From assembly GCF_000708205.1 (NCBI RefSeq), contig NW_014575549.1, forward strand, positions 124,001-188,000: a stretch of 64,000 bases of DNA, written 5' to 3'. Below, one piece after another: positions 18,913 to 31,110 of the stretch; positions within the stretch are counted from its first letter, which is position 1, and each line of letters begins with the position of its first letter. Made by a program: the position numbers and the translations under genes. The notes under the pieces are model-generated. The model saw only the letters and a program-made list of their open reading frames with translations, was not told the DNA's origin and ran no database searches. Source of the stretch: Mixia osmundae IAM 14324. Lineage: Eukaryota > Basidiomycota > Mixiomycetes > Mixiales > Mixiaceae.

Positions 18913-21386
18913 TCAGAAGCCTTTGGCTCTCTTCCTTGGCTGTCGCGCAGCGTGTTTGCCTGGTACGAATTGAGACGCTATCTGCAACGTAGAAGCTTGC
19001 TGAGAAAGCTGAGCAAATTGACTGGCTGACTCTTCAGGTATCTGCGTGCTTGCGACACCATTGCTCTGCGGCATCTCTATCGGCAGATCTGGCAGCTTTG
19101 CAATCGCAACAGGCAAAGGCGTCCGGCGAAGGGGGCGCGTCGGCTTCCGATCCTCTTGCATGCCCTCGCTGGCTTCTCGCGTGGCAGGTGCCGAGCCAGG
19201 CTGCCATTCTGACAGCAAAGATCTAGCGAGTAAGCCATCTATGCGACGCCGATCTGCGAACGTATCGCTGTCTTCATCTTCCGAAGGGATTCGCGGAACG
19301 AGCGCTCGGAAGTGGTAGGGCGCCGCTTCCTCGCCCCGAGCGCGCTCTTGATATATCGTCGCAGGACCTTCCGGCGCGATCGGCGTTACACCGAGCGCAG
19401 AGAGCTCGAGATCGAGTTGGATATCCTTCTCTAATCTATCGAGGACCACAGTCGATCTAGTTTCCTTCTCCTGTCTCGCACGCTTTTGAGCTATGCCAAT
19501 GCTTGCAGACAGTAGCGAGCTGCTATCCGAGGCTGCCATCGGGATAGGTCGAGGCACACCTACGTCCTCGTTCTCATTGAGCTGCCTTCTCCAGTCCCAC
19601 GACGTCGAGCTGAGCAGCTGCGTCGAATGCAATCTGTCCGAGTTCGTCAGAGCAGGCTGCTGAGACGCTTCCAGTCGACTCGCAAGCTCATACCAGGTAC
19701 TACGTCCGCCATATGCGTGAAGATCCATCCTTTCGGAAGTCTCTCGCGGGGTCCTCTCTTCTGGCTCGAGATAACATTCGTCGCACATGCCCGTCGAGAT
19801 TTCATACAGTCCGCGCAAGTTGACAAGGGTGGCAAGTCGACGTTCTTCGTTCGTTCTCGCCAGGTTGCGCATCCCCAGTTCGGTCTCTGTGTCAGCATGC
19901 AGATCGTTTACAGGTGCGGGAACGCTGTGGCGGCGATGCGGATCGCGCGGGATTACTTGAGCTCTGGTCACTGAGCCGTCCTTGAAGCTCTCGTAGAGAT
20001 GAAGCACGCCATCTGAGTCAGACAAAGTTGTAACGCCTGTGCGCAGCAAGGATGTGCTGACACCTTCGATAGCTCTGGGTAACGAGTCGATCTGGAGCAT
20101 CATATCGGAAGTACGCTCGACGAGGTAGGTTGTCATCAGGCGGCTTGCCGGCGTCCAGAGTGCTATCTTTTGCTGTTCTTGCCGCTCTGTGGGTATATTG
20201 ACGAGGGACCAGATGGCTGTAGGCTCCTTGTGATGCTCGCAGCTGAGCAAGGGACGTCGAGACATGCGCTGATCCAGCCAGAGAATGTTGCGGTCGCTCA
20301 TGATTGCGATTTGAGCCCGATCTGCATCTAGACTCATGTCATGCAGCTTACCGCACTGGTCAGCAGCATCGAATAGGATCGTGCCACTGCCGGGACCAGC
20401 ACGCAAATCGTAAGTTCGCAGGCTTGAAGCTGACAGCATGAGAGCTCTTTGTTCGTCGGCATAGGCAATTCTACGCGTCGGCATGGCCGAATCGTCCTGC
20501 TCGTCTGCTCGACACAGCAAGGTAGCGATCCCGCTTGAAGGCGCAGTTGAAGCAAGCGCAGGCAGCCGCTGGATGTTACAGGCATGCGCAGAGCCATCGA
20601 GCGCCAACACAATCGCTTCACCAGAATCAGCAGCAGACACGGCAGCGTCTGCATGTGTCATCCCGCCCAGCGTGGCACTCTGTCGCAAGTAGCGCGGCGG
20701 TCCCTGATCAGACACAAAGCAGGTACCACCATGAGTGACAACGGCAAAGGTAGGCTGTTCTGAACGGTTGACGACGACGCGACGGATTGGCAGTCTGAGC
20801 TCGAGGCTCGTCCGGACACACCGGGATGATTCTGCAAGCGAAGGCCAGTTGAGGAAGCGGAGAGATGAGCCTGATGGTCCGCCATGGGAAGCAATGACTC
20901 TGTAGCCATTCGCGCCTTGCCAGCTGGCTATAGTCTGCGGCGTAATGTATTGCTGCCGCTGGGTCTCGAGCTGATCCTCGAGCATGTACTCTGCCAGGAG
21001 ATCGTCCTCGATGAGCGCACTACCGATGCGAGCTTGGACAAAGTTTATCTGGTCTCTGTCGATTGAGCACAGGCCAATGCAGATGTACGAGAGCGCACGA
21101 GTCTCTGTCGATCTCTTGGGCGATTCAGCAAGGCAACCTGTGCCGAGATGGGCGGGAACTGTGCTATCGAAGCGGCGGAGACCTTTGCTGGAGCATGAGC
21201 GTACAGCGCACGATCTACAGCTCTACATGAGCCCTGTCGGGCGCAGTTGACATGCAATAGCTCACCGTTCAGCTCCGTCCTGATGTGATCCCATCTGAGC
21301 CTTTGTTTGCCGACGCCGCTCAGTGATAGCCTTGCAATGTTGTTGGACAGGCCGACAGAGGGGCTGTCTGCTGGCCATCCGTCCAT
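18913..21386 (-). CDS. RRN6: RNA polymerase I core factor subunit Rrn6-like
   Basis: A long exon (20985 region down to 18913) with a beta-propeller-like N-terminal half and a low-complexity C-terminal half. The tail, ASQFVPGKHAARQP followed by RKRAKGF, and the upstream LLSEWQPG are hallmarks of the Rrn6/TAF1C family, which recruits Pol I to rDNA promoters. The first exon begins at 21386 (MDGWPADSPSVGLSNNIARL) and ends at a GTGAGC donor near 21267. Its acceptor is uncertain: one choice joins into the frame VPAHLGTGCLAESPK and then IDRDQINFVQARIGSALIED. Protein length is about 750 to 790 aa. It is divergent from GTR1, 89 bp apart. Confidence 0.75.
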
Positions 21387-21475
21387 GTGACCTCATTGCG
21401 TCGTTGTCATCGAGCAAGCTCAAGGGCTCAAGAGCAACAGGCGCGTCGTCTCTTCCTGTCGTCCTGCAGAGCGTC

Positions 21476-22642
21476 ATGTCGAAACTCAAGAAGAAGGCGC
21501 TGCTCATGGGCCGCTCAGGTACTTGATCCACGACAATGGCTCAGCTGGAAGCTCAGAGCGAGTGTCAGGCTCGGGCAAGACGTCCATGCGGTCCATCATC
21601 TTTTCGAACCAAGTTGCTCAGGACACTCGCCGTTTGGGCGCCACAATCGACGTAGAAGCCACCAACATCAAGTTCCTCGGCGAGATCTCCCTGAATCTGT
21701 GGGACTGCGGCGGTCAAGAGAGTCAGACATATCACCTCATGCGCCGAGGATCAGCATTGATGGAGCACGCAGGTTTCATGGACTCTTTCCTGTCATCACA
21801 GAGGGACAGTATCTTCAGAGACGTTCATTCGCTAATTTACATCTTCGACGTCGAGTCCAGTCAGTTTTCGACACTCGACATGCACTATTTCGCAGAATGC
21901 CTCTCTGCCCTGCGCGCCAATAGCGGCGCTCCCAAGTCCACGTCATCAGCAGGACCGATGGTCCACGTACTCATACATAAGATGGACCTCGTCCCCACGA
22001 CATCTAGACAGGAGGTCTTTGCCAAGCGAAGCGAAGAGATCCGATCGAAATGCAGAGAATACGACTGGCAGGATGTCAGGATATTCGCGACCAGTATCTG
22101 GGATGAGACGCTCTACAAGGTTCGTTCGCGCCTCAGCGTGAGAATTCTCTTGGCTGACTTTCGAGTGGAAGGCATGGTCACATCTCGTATCGACCTTCAT
22201 ACCCAATGTTAATTCGATCAGATCCCATCTGACTCGATTTGCCGGTTTGTGCCAAGCCGACGAAGTCGTTCTCTTCGAGCGGACGACGTTTCTCGTGATC
22301 AGTCGTTCCACCCTCAACTCTGACGAGCCCGACTCGCTCAGTGTCGCCCAGCGACGGCCGCCAACATCCGAGCAATGGGAGGCCGAACGATTCGCAAAGA
22401 TCAGTCAGTTCGTCAAGACTTTCAGGTTGAGCTGTTCGACTGCCTTGCGGTCTTCCTTCCAAACGATGGAGATCAAGGAAGCGTCCTACTCTGCCGTCTT
22501 TGAAGTCTTGACTGCGAATACATACATCCTCGTCGTTAGTACCAATCCAGATGTGCAGCCCGCCGGCCTCTTGCTCAACATCAAGCTAGCGCGGCCGCAC
22601 TTTGCCCGCTTGCAGGAGACATCATGGGGACTGCGTCAGTAG
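21476..22642 (+). CDS. GTR1: Rag GTPase Gtr1 (RagA type)
   Basis: This vacuolar Rag GTPase signals amino acid supply to TORC1. Exons 21476..21518, 21569..21721, 21773..22119 and 22172..22642 give 337 aa. The P-loop LLMGRSGSGKTSMRSIIF is split by intron 1. Switch II reads LWDCGGQESFMDSF across intron 2. VHSLIYIFDVESSQF, HKMDLV and FATSIWDETLYKAW follow, then the C-terminal roadblock-like domain with ADEVVLFERTTFLVIS and NTYILVVSTNPD. The intron phases agree throughout. Residues that distinguish RagA/Gtr1 from RagC/Gtr2 (SQRDSIFRDV) are present. Confidence 0.96.
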
Positions 22643-22805
22643 TACTGTCTGATCTTGTTGTTGTACCTTTTGTCGTCATATATGATCTCAACTTTGAGAA
22701 TGTCAGGGCCCGGCTGGCCAGGCCGGCCAGGTCGCGTCGCGTGCTTCTGGCGACAGCAAGCGAAGAGGCACTACTCACTTTTGCGAGAGTCACTCTCGCG
22801 CTCAT

Positions 22806-25124
22806 ATGCTAGACAGAGGGCCTCAGCCGCAGCCTGTTGATCCGTCTGCAGTATACAAGCCATCTCCATCCCAGCGCATCGAAGCCTTTTATGCTGTCGC
22901 CAGCGGGAGCGCGCCCAATGACGGCATGCAAGCAGAAACCGGTCCTGCTGGGGCTGGAAGGACGGCAGCGCTTAGCTCGAGCGATGTGCAAATAAGCATT
23001 GACCCCAAACGGCAAGCGACTGGTGGCGCGGAGACGATCAGCAACCGAAGTAGCTCTGGAATGACTGACGAGATAGCGGACGGTTCAGACCAGCCTGGCC
23101 AAAACAGACATGCTGATACTTCCGTCACGACGTTGAGCTCGAGCACAAGCTTGAACACGACGAATCTACAGACTGCCCTGTCTCCTCCGCCTCTGTCTGC
23201 GTCAGGTTCGACTTGGTCGCAACTGTTCAGCCCACAAGGTTACCAAGGTAGAGAGATGTCGCCATTGCCCTCGCCTGCCGTCGGCGGTAGCTCACCGCAT
23301 CAGGAGTCATTCGGCACTCGCTTCTTTGTCGATACACGGCCCTATAGATCGGCATCCGTCACATCATCGAACGATCAGCCCGAAAGCGAATTACTCAGTT
23401 CAGCCAGCAAGTCGAGATCGATCAGCGGCAGCGCTGCACCGCCATCAGGCAAGAAGACCCTCGATTTCTTCTCTTCGTCGACGACTTCTGCTGTCATGCC
23501 ACCGCCATCAGTCTTGAGCGCGTCCGCTGGCTCAGTCGCCGTGTCACCTGCTGTCAACCATGGCACTACGCGGTCCTGGACAGAGAACATCGAGCCGTTC
23601 ATTGTAACGTCGAGGCCCAATTCGCCATCGCTCTCGCAGCTCTTTCTCTCGCAATCGACGAGCTCTGCGACGGAATTGGCGAAATCGCCTCTGTCATCAT
23701 CTGCCTCGATGCGCGGGTCCGCATCAGACTCAAAACCGTTGTCATCGAATAGTGCGCGATCTAGGAGAAGCGGGTCTCCTGATGGATCATACGAGTGGCA
23801 AGCCAGCGCCATCACTCATCCCCCGTCTCGTATGCCGACTCTGCTGCACCACAGTCATACCAGTACCCCTGGACGGAGGAGCGCGCATGCGCAATCGCTC
23901 GCAATCGCGCCAGACGATGTCTTTACTAGCAAGCCCACAGCCAGCCGGCCCATGTACAGTCAAAGCAACGTTGCAACGGGCTCAGCTGTCACGCCCGGCA
24001 CGATGCTCAACAAGCGCTTTCTCGTCACGAGGCTAGCGGGGAAAGGCGCTTTCAGCAGGGTGGTCATTGCCGACGACCAACAGAGCAATGGTAGCAGCGT
24101 CGCCATCAAGTTGGTCGACCGTCAGAGCTATTCGCGAAATGAGCGAATGAAGATCAGTGTGCAGCGAGAAGTTGAAGTACTAAGGGTGCGCGCAGACACT
24201 GCTCGTGATTCACATGCTAACGATCGCATGTCAGCACATACGCCATCCGTCCTTGGTCCATTTGCTAACGACTTTCGAATCGCCTACTGACACTTGTCTG
24301 GTTCTGGAAGCCTGTCACGGTGGCGAGCTCTTTGACTTTCTCAAAGATCATCACGTCCATACCTCGGAGGCTCTCGCACGGAGGATCGTCGGGGAATTAT
24401 CGGAAGCGGTACGATGGATGCATAGCATAGGCTTGGTGCATCGGGACATCAAGCTGGAGAGTAAGCCCGGCTCATCGCTGGCTTGCCTCAACTCAACAGA
24501 TCTGCAGATGTACTTTTGACTTGCCGGCCGTTCGAGAGTGTGCCGGGTCTGCCAATGCCGCCACCCGACATGCTGCCTGATCTGCAGACGCCCTTCGTCA
24601 AGCTCACCGATTTCGGGTTGTCACGGTTTATCGACTTCGATGCGCCTCTGCTCGAGACTCGGTGTGGCAGCGAAGAATACGCAGCGCCCGAACTCATCAT
24701 GGGCAAGAAGTACGACGGTCGCCAGACCGATGCATGGGCTCTCGGCGTGGTTATGTACGCCATTTTGACGGGCGTGCTGCCATTTGTCGAAGAGAAGGAC
24801 ACCGATGAAGCAGCCAATCGAGGGAGGAGAGCCTATCTCATGAAGATTGCAAAGGGTGACTATCGCTGGCCGGAAACGACATACGAGGGCGATACGAGCG
24901 ACGAAAACGATGTGGACGACGCAAGCAGATTGGCCACTCCAGAAGCGCGACAAATCGTCGAGGCTCTACTTGTCCGCAACCCTGGACGGCGATCGACTAT
25001 CGAACAGATCATGGCATTACCATGGATGAGCCGCGGCGCAGGGATGCCGACGCCGATAGAGCCTGACGACTGTCTGGTCATGCGCGCCCCGTCCGATCGG
25101 CTATTGCGCGAGGAACATGCGTGA
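22806..25124 (+). CDS. Serine/threonine protein kinase with long disordered N-terminus
   Basis: Exons 22806..24185, 24235..24460 and 24508..25124 give 740 aa. Residues 1-395 are Ser/Pro/Thr-rich and probably unstructured. The kinase domain follows: glycine loop LAGKGAFSRVV, VAIKLVDR (catalytic Lys), GLVHRDIKLEN rebuilt across intron 2, KLTDFGLSRF, and CGSEEYAAPELI. HGGELFDFLKDH and the CGSEEY activation segment place it among fungal CAMK/Prr- and Kin-like kinases. The C-terminus after the kinase is short. It follows GTR1 in the same direction with 163 bp between. The substrate is unknown. Confidence 0.9.
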
Positions 25125-25369
25125 AGAGCAGGACAATATGTATGACTGTGCAGTGTACGTAATCCGTGTCTGTAGTAATATGTATGCTGGAATGTGCCAC
25201 ATTTCTATCATCACCCATCCTTTGTCCGTGTCACTCGCCGTCGAAATGGCGCGCGCGCTTGATAAAGTTTATCGAACGCGAAGCCAAAAGCGAGCGGCCA
25301 TCGAATGAAAGGCCAATAGCTCGGCGAGCAAGGCAGTGCTAGACGCCTGTCGGCGCTTCAGCTGCTGCA

Positions 25370-27433
25370 ATGCCCCGTACGCAGAGACTGGTGCTGGTGC
25401 TAGCGGTGCCGATACTGGTTTGTTTGCTCACTTATGTAGGCTACACGGACCACGCTGCGCCGCTCCGAAGCAGAGGATGGGAAGTCGCTACAAGGGTGGA
25501 CAAGCAGCGCAAAGCTGTGTTTGGAAGCCTTGGTATCGGGACATTGCCCGAGGTTGAAGCCATTGTCGAGCAAGACAAAGCGACACCCGAGAGCAAGCAC
25601 GGGAAGAATCCGGGATTGACGGCCGAGCAGCAACAGCGTCAGGACAGCCTGATGCATTACTCTGACGACAATGGTCGAGTCAGCTTTGCCACGTCTGGAC
25701 AAGGCGCCAACATGCCTGAGCATCCCGTCAGGACGCTCATCCGCCGAGCAAAGGATCAATGGCAGGCCAAGCTTGCTCGGCAAAGCAAGACATTAGCCGA
25801 AGCTGTGGAGCAGTACGAGCAACGCTATGGCCGCCTACCACCCCGAGGCTTCGAAAAATGGTCCGTCATCATCTTCATGGTCTCCTTGCAAGACTGAATG
25901 AAGACGATGCAGGTACGCGTTTGCAAAGAAGAACGGCGTCATCCTCATAGATGAGTACGATCGGATCTATAGCGACATCGAACCCTTCTTTGCGCTGCAT
26001 GCAAAAACAATCCGCTACCGCACCGACGAGCTCAGGCGGAACATCCCGAAGCACACGAGCAGTATCACCATTGATCCTTCGTTGCCTCGAGGCGAACGCG
26101 TCATCTGCGACCCGCCGCGCAAGCGCAGCTTGGAAGCTTTTGCAGCACTCGACGAATACGCAGACATCCTGCCAGGGAAAGTGCAATTTACAGAATCGAC
26201 GAGTGACGTCGGCTACGGCAGTATCTCATACGAGCATCGCGAGTATCTCGTCAGATTAGCGCGGAATGACTTCTTCATCGCGCGGGAAGAGCAAGATGGC
26301 TTCCGCAACGTCGCCTCAGATCCTGCCAAACCAGTGCTCGATCTTTGTGCAGGAGGCTCGCCGCTCTACTCTGCTGTAGACCAAGAATGGTTTCAAGCTG
26401 AATCCCCTGCACAGACCGGCATGCCGCCCTTCAGCTCGCTTATCTTTGATCACGCCAAATCGATGGATGTCTGTCAAGCTCCGAGTCTCTATTGGATGCA
26501 CCCGCAAATTGCTAGAGTGCCGCTCATCGGTCGGCTCGAGCCCATGTTCAGCTGGTCACGGTCTGCACTTCGGTCGGATATTGGCCTAGTGCCCCACGAA
26601 CAGTCAGCTACTGCTTCTCGAAGCAAAACTTAGCGCTGATCACTGAAGTGCTCAGATACACCTTGGGAGCGTACCCTGACGAGCCGAGCTTTGAGCAAAA
26701 GACGGACGGGACAGCGGTCTGGCGAGGATCGTTGACAGGCGCTCTGTTCAGCAATCAGAGCCCTAAAGCTAGGCGCTCTTGGCTTTCGTCACCTCGCTAC
26801 CGGTTGTGGAAAGCGGCGCAAGACAAGCGAGGGCAGCGTAATATGCTCATCGAGACACCCGAGGGAACAGTATCCGTCTCGGCACCTCTGAAGCAAATTT
26901 CGGAACGGCTGGTCGATGTCGCCGTCGTCGGTAAACCGATCCAATGCGATGTTGATGTCTGTGAAGAGCTCAAGAAGACTGTCAACTTTGCGCCCTTTGT
27001 TCCTCTGACGACATCCCTAAAGCATCGCTACATTATCGACATTGATGGTAATGGTTGGTCGGGCCGGTTCTATCGCCTCATGAGCAGCAACAGTGTCGTG
27101 CTCAAGGCAACCATCTTCCGGGAATGGTATACCGAGCGCATCATGCCTTGGCTTCAGTAAGCTGCTCTCGTTGCTCGAGTCACCTGCTTACCGTTAGCCT
27201 GCAGCTATGTGCCGCTCAATCCCGACTTCTCGGATCTATATGACATTATGGCCTTTCTTCAGCTCAATCCGGACCTATCAGCTGAATTGGCAAGGGACGG
27301 TAAGCAATGGGCGCAAGACCACTGGCGATTAGTCGATATGCAAGCCTACACGCTACGGCTAATGCTCGAATGGGCACGACTGACCAACCGAAGCGAGGAC
27401 GATATGTGGGACTTTGAGATGCCTATCGACTAG
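25370..27433 (+). CDS. CAP10-like glycosyltransferase, family GT90
   Basis: Exons 25370..25860, 25913..26602, 26656..27156 and 27205..27433 give 636 aa. It is a type II membrane protein: a signal anchor (LVLVLAVPILVCLLTYVGY) near residues 7-25, then a stem. The GT90 catalytic region shows RLEPMFSWSRSALRSDI, EQKTDGTAVWRGSLTG, RYIIDIDGNGWSGRFYRLM, SNSVVLKATIFREWY and PWLHYVPLNPDFSDLYDIM across three introns. In Cryptococcus, CAP10/CXT1 proteins act in the Golgi on xylosylated capsule and glycolipids. The sugar used here cannot be told from sequence. Confidence 0.94.
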
Positions 27434-27520
27434 CATCGCACGTCTTGGCAAGCATGAGTACAGCATTCATACACTGTTGTATCACACTACAACACAGCGG
27501 ATGTACAACCGTCATTTGCG

Positions 27521-29230
27521 TCATTGTGACTTGCTCTTTGTGGCCTCCTGCAACACTGCTGGTCTCGCGCCAGTGCTCTCACTGGCCAGCGGTGTGTCTG
27601 CTGAGATGCTATCCAGGGAGACTTCTTCTGGCTCTTCGACTTGCGTCTCGCCGTCAAGTGACGCGCCATTGACGCTGGGCGAAGTCGTGCCGCCAGACGA
27701 GCGATGCAGATCCTCCAGCTCTCGTCTCAATGCAGTCAACTCTCGATCGAATCGCTTGTCCTTGAAAGCGTAGAAGCAGGCACCGTTCCAGACTGATACG
27801 CCGAAGCAAGAGATAAGCAAGCAGCCGCTGAAGAATTTGGAATCGTATGCGAAGAGCGCGGCTGGCAACATGGTGATGATCGTGTAGATGAACTGGCAGA
27901 ACATGAACGTGACTTCTCGACGGGGTGGAGGCACCTTTGCGATGATCTTGCCGATAGCGCCTGCAATCCAAGTGATCAGTGATCAACATAGCACGAGAAT
28001 GCACAAGTCAGTTGACTTGCCCTTTGTGTCTGCTTGCAAGTAGGTGAAGCTCGTGACGCGGCCTTGCTTGATCTTTTCCTTGCGGGCTACGACGATGAGC
28101 ACGTAATATGCGACTTGCCAGACGAGATCTGCGCGCAGGCATGAGCATGCCCTGCGTCTAGGCGTCCCTGCGAGGACTGACAGATGGCAGAAGACAGCAC
28201 GAGGCTGCGCGAAGGCTGGAGTGCGGGCATCTCTGCTAGAGCAGAGTACCTCTGATGGGCTGTAGGGTCAAAGTGTCGCAGCGAGGTGAGCAGGAACGGC
28301 GGGAAGATGTGGATGTAGAGTGATGTGATCTTGTCGAGCGAATGCAGAACGAGCGAGTTGCGCCAGGTTGGTATGGCCAGAAGAAGCGGGCCCATTGCTA
28401 GACAGTATGTAGACTCGAACAGGATCTTGCTATGTGGCATCAGATACAGGAAGACGAGGACGAGACTGAAGCAGGCGCGTGAGCAACAATCTCTACGGAA
28501 TGCTAAGCCTCACTGACACGTTGACGTAGTAGCAAAAGTCCAGGAGAAAGTAGTGGTAGTTGCGTTTCTTGTACGTGTAGAGTCTGACGGGCAAAAGCCA
28601 TGCTGCCTGAAGCGAGTACCATGTTGGGATCCAGGCTGGCTCGAAGCCCAGCAAGAGGCAACTGGCCATGATGTTGAGCACGCCAAAGCTGAAGGAGAGC
28701 TTCTCTCTGAGCGAGACGACATGCGCGTCATTCCATTTGGACGACATTGTCGAGACCCTCTTCTGAACCTTTGCGCGAAACTTGGCCACCTCAAGCTCAA
28801 CGCGCTCCGTGATCTTTTCTCGCTCGATGCGCTTGCTGTCTTCTGCAGATCCAGCGGTCGGGCGACCAGGATCGAGCCAGCGAGTCGCTTCTCCGAGCTG
28901 AACATAAGACTTTGAACGAGCGACCAAAGGACCCGTGCGTTTGGAGATGACATCCTCTGCCCGTGTCCTCACCTCTATCGCTTTCTCTTTCCAGAGTGAC
29001 GTCCGCGCGCGCATCCGACGGTTGAGCAGGTCGAGGTGAGCGTCGAGCACGACGACGAGGTCGAGAAGAGTGGTGAAGCCAGAGAATGTGTCATCCTGAA
29101 GCGCAGGCGTAGCTGAGCCCGACGAGCTGGCTTTGAAGGAGCTAGACCGTGAGAGACCTGCGCCTGTGGGCGGACCGTCGAAGACTTGCTCTGTTGCCAG
29201 TGTCGCCTCTTCCTCTGGGCTGTCTGTCAT
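27521..29230 (-). CDS. GPC1: Glycerophosphocholine acyltransferase
   Basis: This ER membrane enzyme acylates glycerophosphocholine with acyl-CoA to make lysophosphatidylcholine. Exons 29230..28518, 28465..28182, 28128..28021 and 27960..27521 give 514 aa. Residues 1-190 are charged. The conserved core then begins: EKLSFSFGVLNIMASCLLLG, PTWYSLQAAWLLPVRLYTY, KKRNYHYFLLDFCYYVNV, HSLDKITSLYIHIFPPFLL, and AIYLVWQVAYYVLIVVARKE. The third intron (28020..27961) begins GCAAGT and is a GC-AG intron. The C-terminal tail is acidic and Ser-rich. Eight or so membrane segments match the DUF2838 family. Confidence 0.95.
27961..28020 (-). other. GPC1: GC-AG intron in GPC1
   Basis: The donor is GG|GCAAGT and the acceptor CAG, 60 nt. 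It joins DTKG to AIGKIIAKVPPPRR in phase 1. GT donors nearby give the wrong frame or an intron under 30 nt. Confidence 0.87.
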
Positions 29231-29257
29231 GACGTGGCAGGCCGGTGGGGAGGGCAG

Positions 29258-29280
29258 GCAGCAGCAGCAGCAGCAGCAGC
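29258..29280 (+). repeat. Short CAG/GCA trinucleotide run
   Basis: About seven GCA units lie in the 116-bp space between the GPC1 and FMP32-like start codons. They are probably in an untranslated leader. An in-frame ATG-less extension would read them as serine, so they are not taken as coding. Confidence 0.85.
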
Positions 29281-29346
29281 GAGAGACGGGTGACGCGCGC
29301 TTTCGTGTTTGTCCAAGCCGACGGTTCCGACGATCTCTCGAGCCTC

Positions 29347-31036
29347 ATGACAGGCGGTAGAGTGGCAACGCTGCTCCATCAGACCAGTAGACTGCGCCGA
29401 AGTCACCAGTGTACACACGCCTTGGCTAGCACGACTCAGGCCGACCCAGGCTCCAGCTTGGCCATCTCGCGATGGATCACAACATCTGTCTCCTGCACCG
29501 GCTTGGGCAGGCCGATAGACGCTTGTGTCCTGACGAGTACATCGTCTGCCATCCAGTGTCAGCGGTCAGCTTCGACGGCCCCGCTCAGGCGGACACGCAA
29601 GGCCTCTGGAACGAATCGAAGCACGATCACACGCAATCAGGCTACTACCGCTTCCACTGCGACTGCCACGCCCGGCAGTGACGGTCCGCCTCCTTCGGCG
29701 CCCGTGTCGAGTGCCCGGAGTAAGGGCAAGGGCAAGGCTGAGCCACAGCAAGAAGCGACGCCTGCCCAGCCAAGTCTGGAGTCAGAGACCAAGACTGAGA
29801 AACGTAACAGCTCGGCGAGGAAGATACGGGACGCAGAAGGTCCTGCTACAGCGGCATCGTTCGCACCGAGTACAGAACCCGAGCCAGCGGGACATGCAGA
29901 GACTGGGCAGGCAGCTCAAGCAAAGGCCGACACAGATCCCCCGCGCGTGATTGAGATTGTGCAAGGCGAAAGGCCAAAGTCTGACACGGACAAGCAAGTT
30001 GCGAGCGACTCGACTTCGCTGGCTAGAGTACCTTATGATCCTTCGAGAGACCGGAGACGGTCTACCGGAGATTCTGCTGCCGATCAGGAATCGCTCCGAA
30101 GCGCTACGGCGAAATACGACCTGCCTCTGCCGAGCACGCATGACTCTCTGCCGGCTGTACGGCATCCGTTCAATACGCATCGCTTTGTACAGAAGCTGGA
30201 GAATGCAGGTTGGCCGAGAGGCGAAGCCGAAGAAGTCATGCGTGCGACAAGGGCGCTGCTGACGATGAGCGAGAAGCAAGCCGCTCAGAACCTTGTCGGT
30301 CGAAGCGATCTGGAGAACGTCAGTGAGATTGCTTCAGTCGCTTTGTGAATGTACTCATTGATGCTTCCGACCGGACAGGAGGCCTACTTGTTCTCTGCTG
30401 CGCTGTCGGAGCTGCGCACAGAAGTGCAGGTCAAGGCACGCAATGATGGCATATCGCTGCGCAGTATGGGCAATCAGGTCCAGCGGGAGACAGACAGTCT
30501 CAATCAGAAGCTAGGAGAGGACATCGCTGGGCTGAAGAACGAGTAAGCCAGTAGCCTGGCGCTAGATGGCATGCTCACATTTCGCGGGACAGAATCCAGC
30601 TCGACATCAACGCACGCAAGGAGGAGGCCTCTGTCGATCAGAAAAGTCTCGAACTCAAGATAATCGATCTCAGTGCGTCTTGCTTGATCGCTCCGAAGAG
30701 CCGCGCTGAACCAACAGAGCAGGCAACAAGTTCACGGTACTGCTGGGCGACGTGCGGACAGACCTCGAAGCGCGGAAATGGCTGCTCACACGACGCTCGA
30801 TCACGATGATAGGTGCGCTCGTGGTACTCGTCATTGCGTCCAACGTGCTCGTCGATGCACCCAAAGAAGAGCCGCCCGCGCCCTTGCCATCCGTCTTCGA
30901 TCTGGGCGTCGAGCCGGTCGCCAATGCACCCGCCGCGGACGACGGATTCCTGTCTGGATGGTTCCGAAAGTCGGATAATCAGCAAGGGTCTGCGCCGTCG
31001 GGCCCAGATGAGAAACGGCCGCCGTCGTCATCATAG
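29347..31036 (+). CDS. Mitochondrial inner-membrane DUF1640 protein (Fmp32/MCUR1-like)
   Basis: Exons 29347..30318, 30379..30542, 30593..30672 and 30723..31036 give 509 aa. The start MTGGRVATLLHQTSRLRRSH is a mitochondrial presequence. A long disordered region follows, then the DUF1640 core: FNTHRFVQKLENAGW, LENEAYLFSAALSELRTEVQ, a coiled coil (NQVQRETDSLNQKLGEDI), and NKFTVLLGDVRTDLEARKWL. One membrane helix (ITMIGALVVLVIASNVLV) ends the core, and a Pro-rich tail of about 65 residues follows. The family links to cytochrome oxidase assembly and calcium uniporter regulation in other organisms. The 5' leader holds a CAG-type repeat. The gene is divergent from GPC1. Confidence 0.9.
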
Positions 31037-31110
31037 ATGCATCGCGTCGCGTGACTTCATTGACCCGAGTGTCCGTGTCCGGCTGTCGAGCAGTATGTCG
31101 TAGACTGTGC

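Noticed and set aside
29245-29346. Serine-repeat extension of the FMP32-like protein
   Set aside because: It has no ATG; the frame opens with GTG. The first ATG gives a proper mitochondrial presequence.
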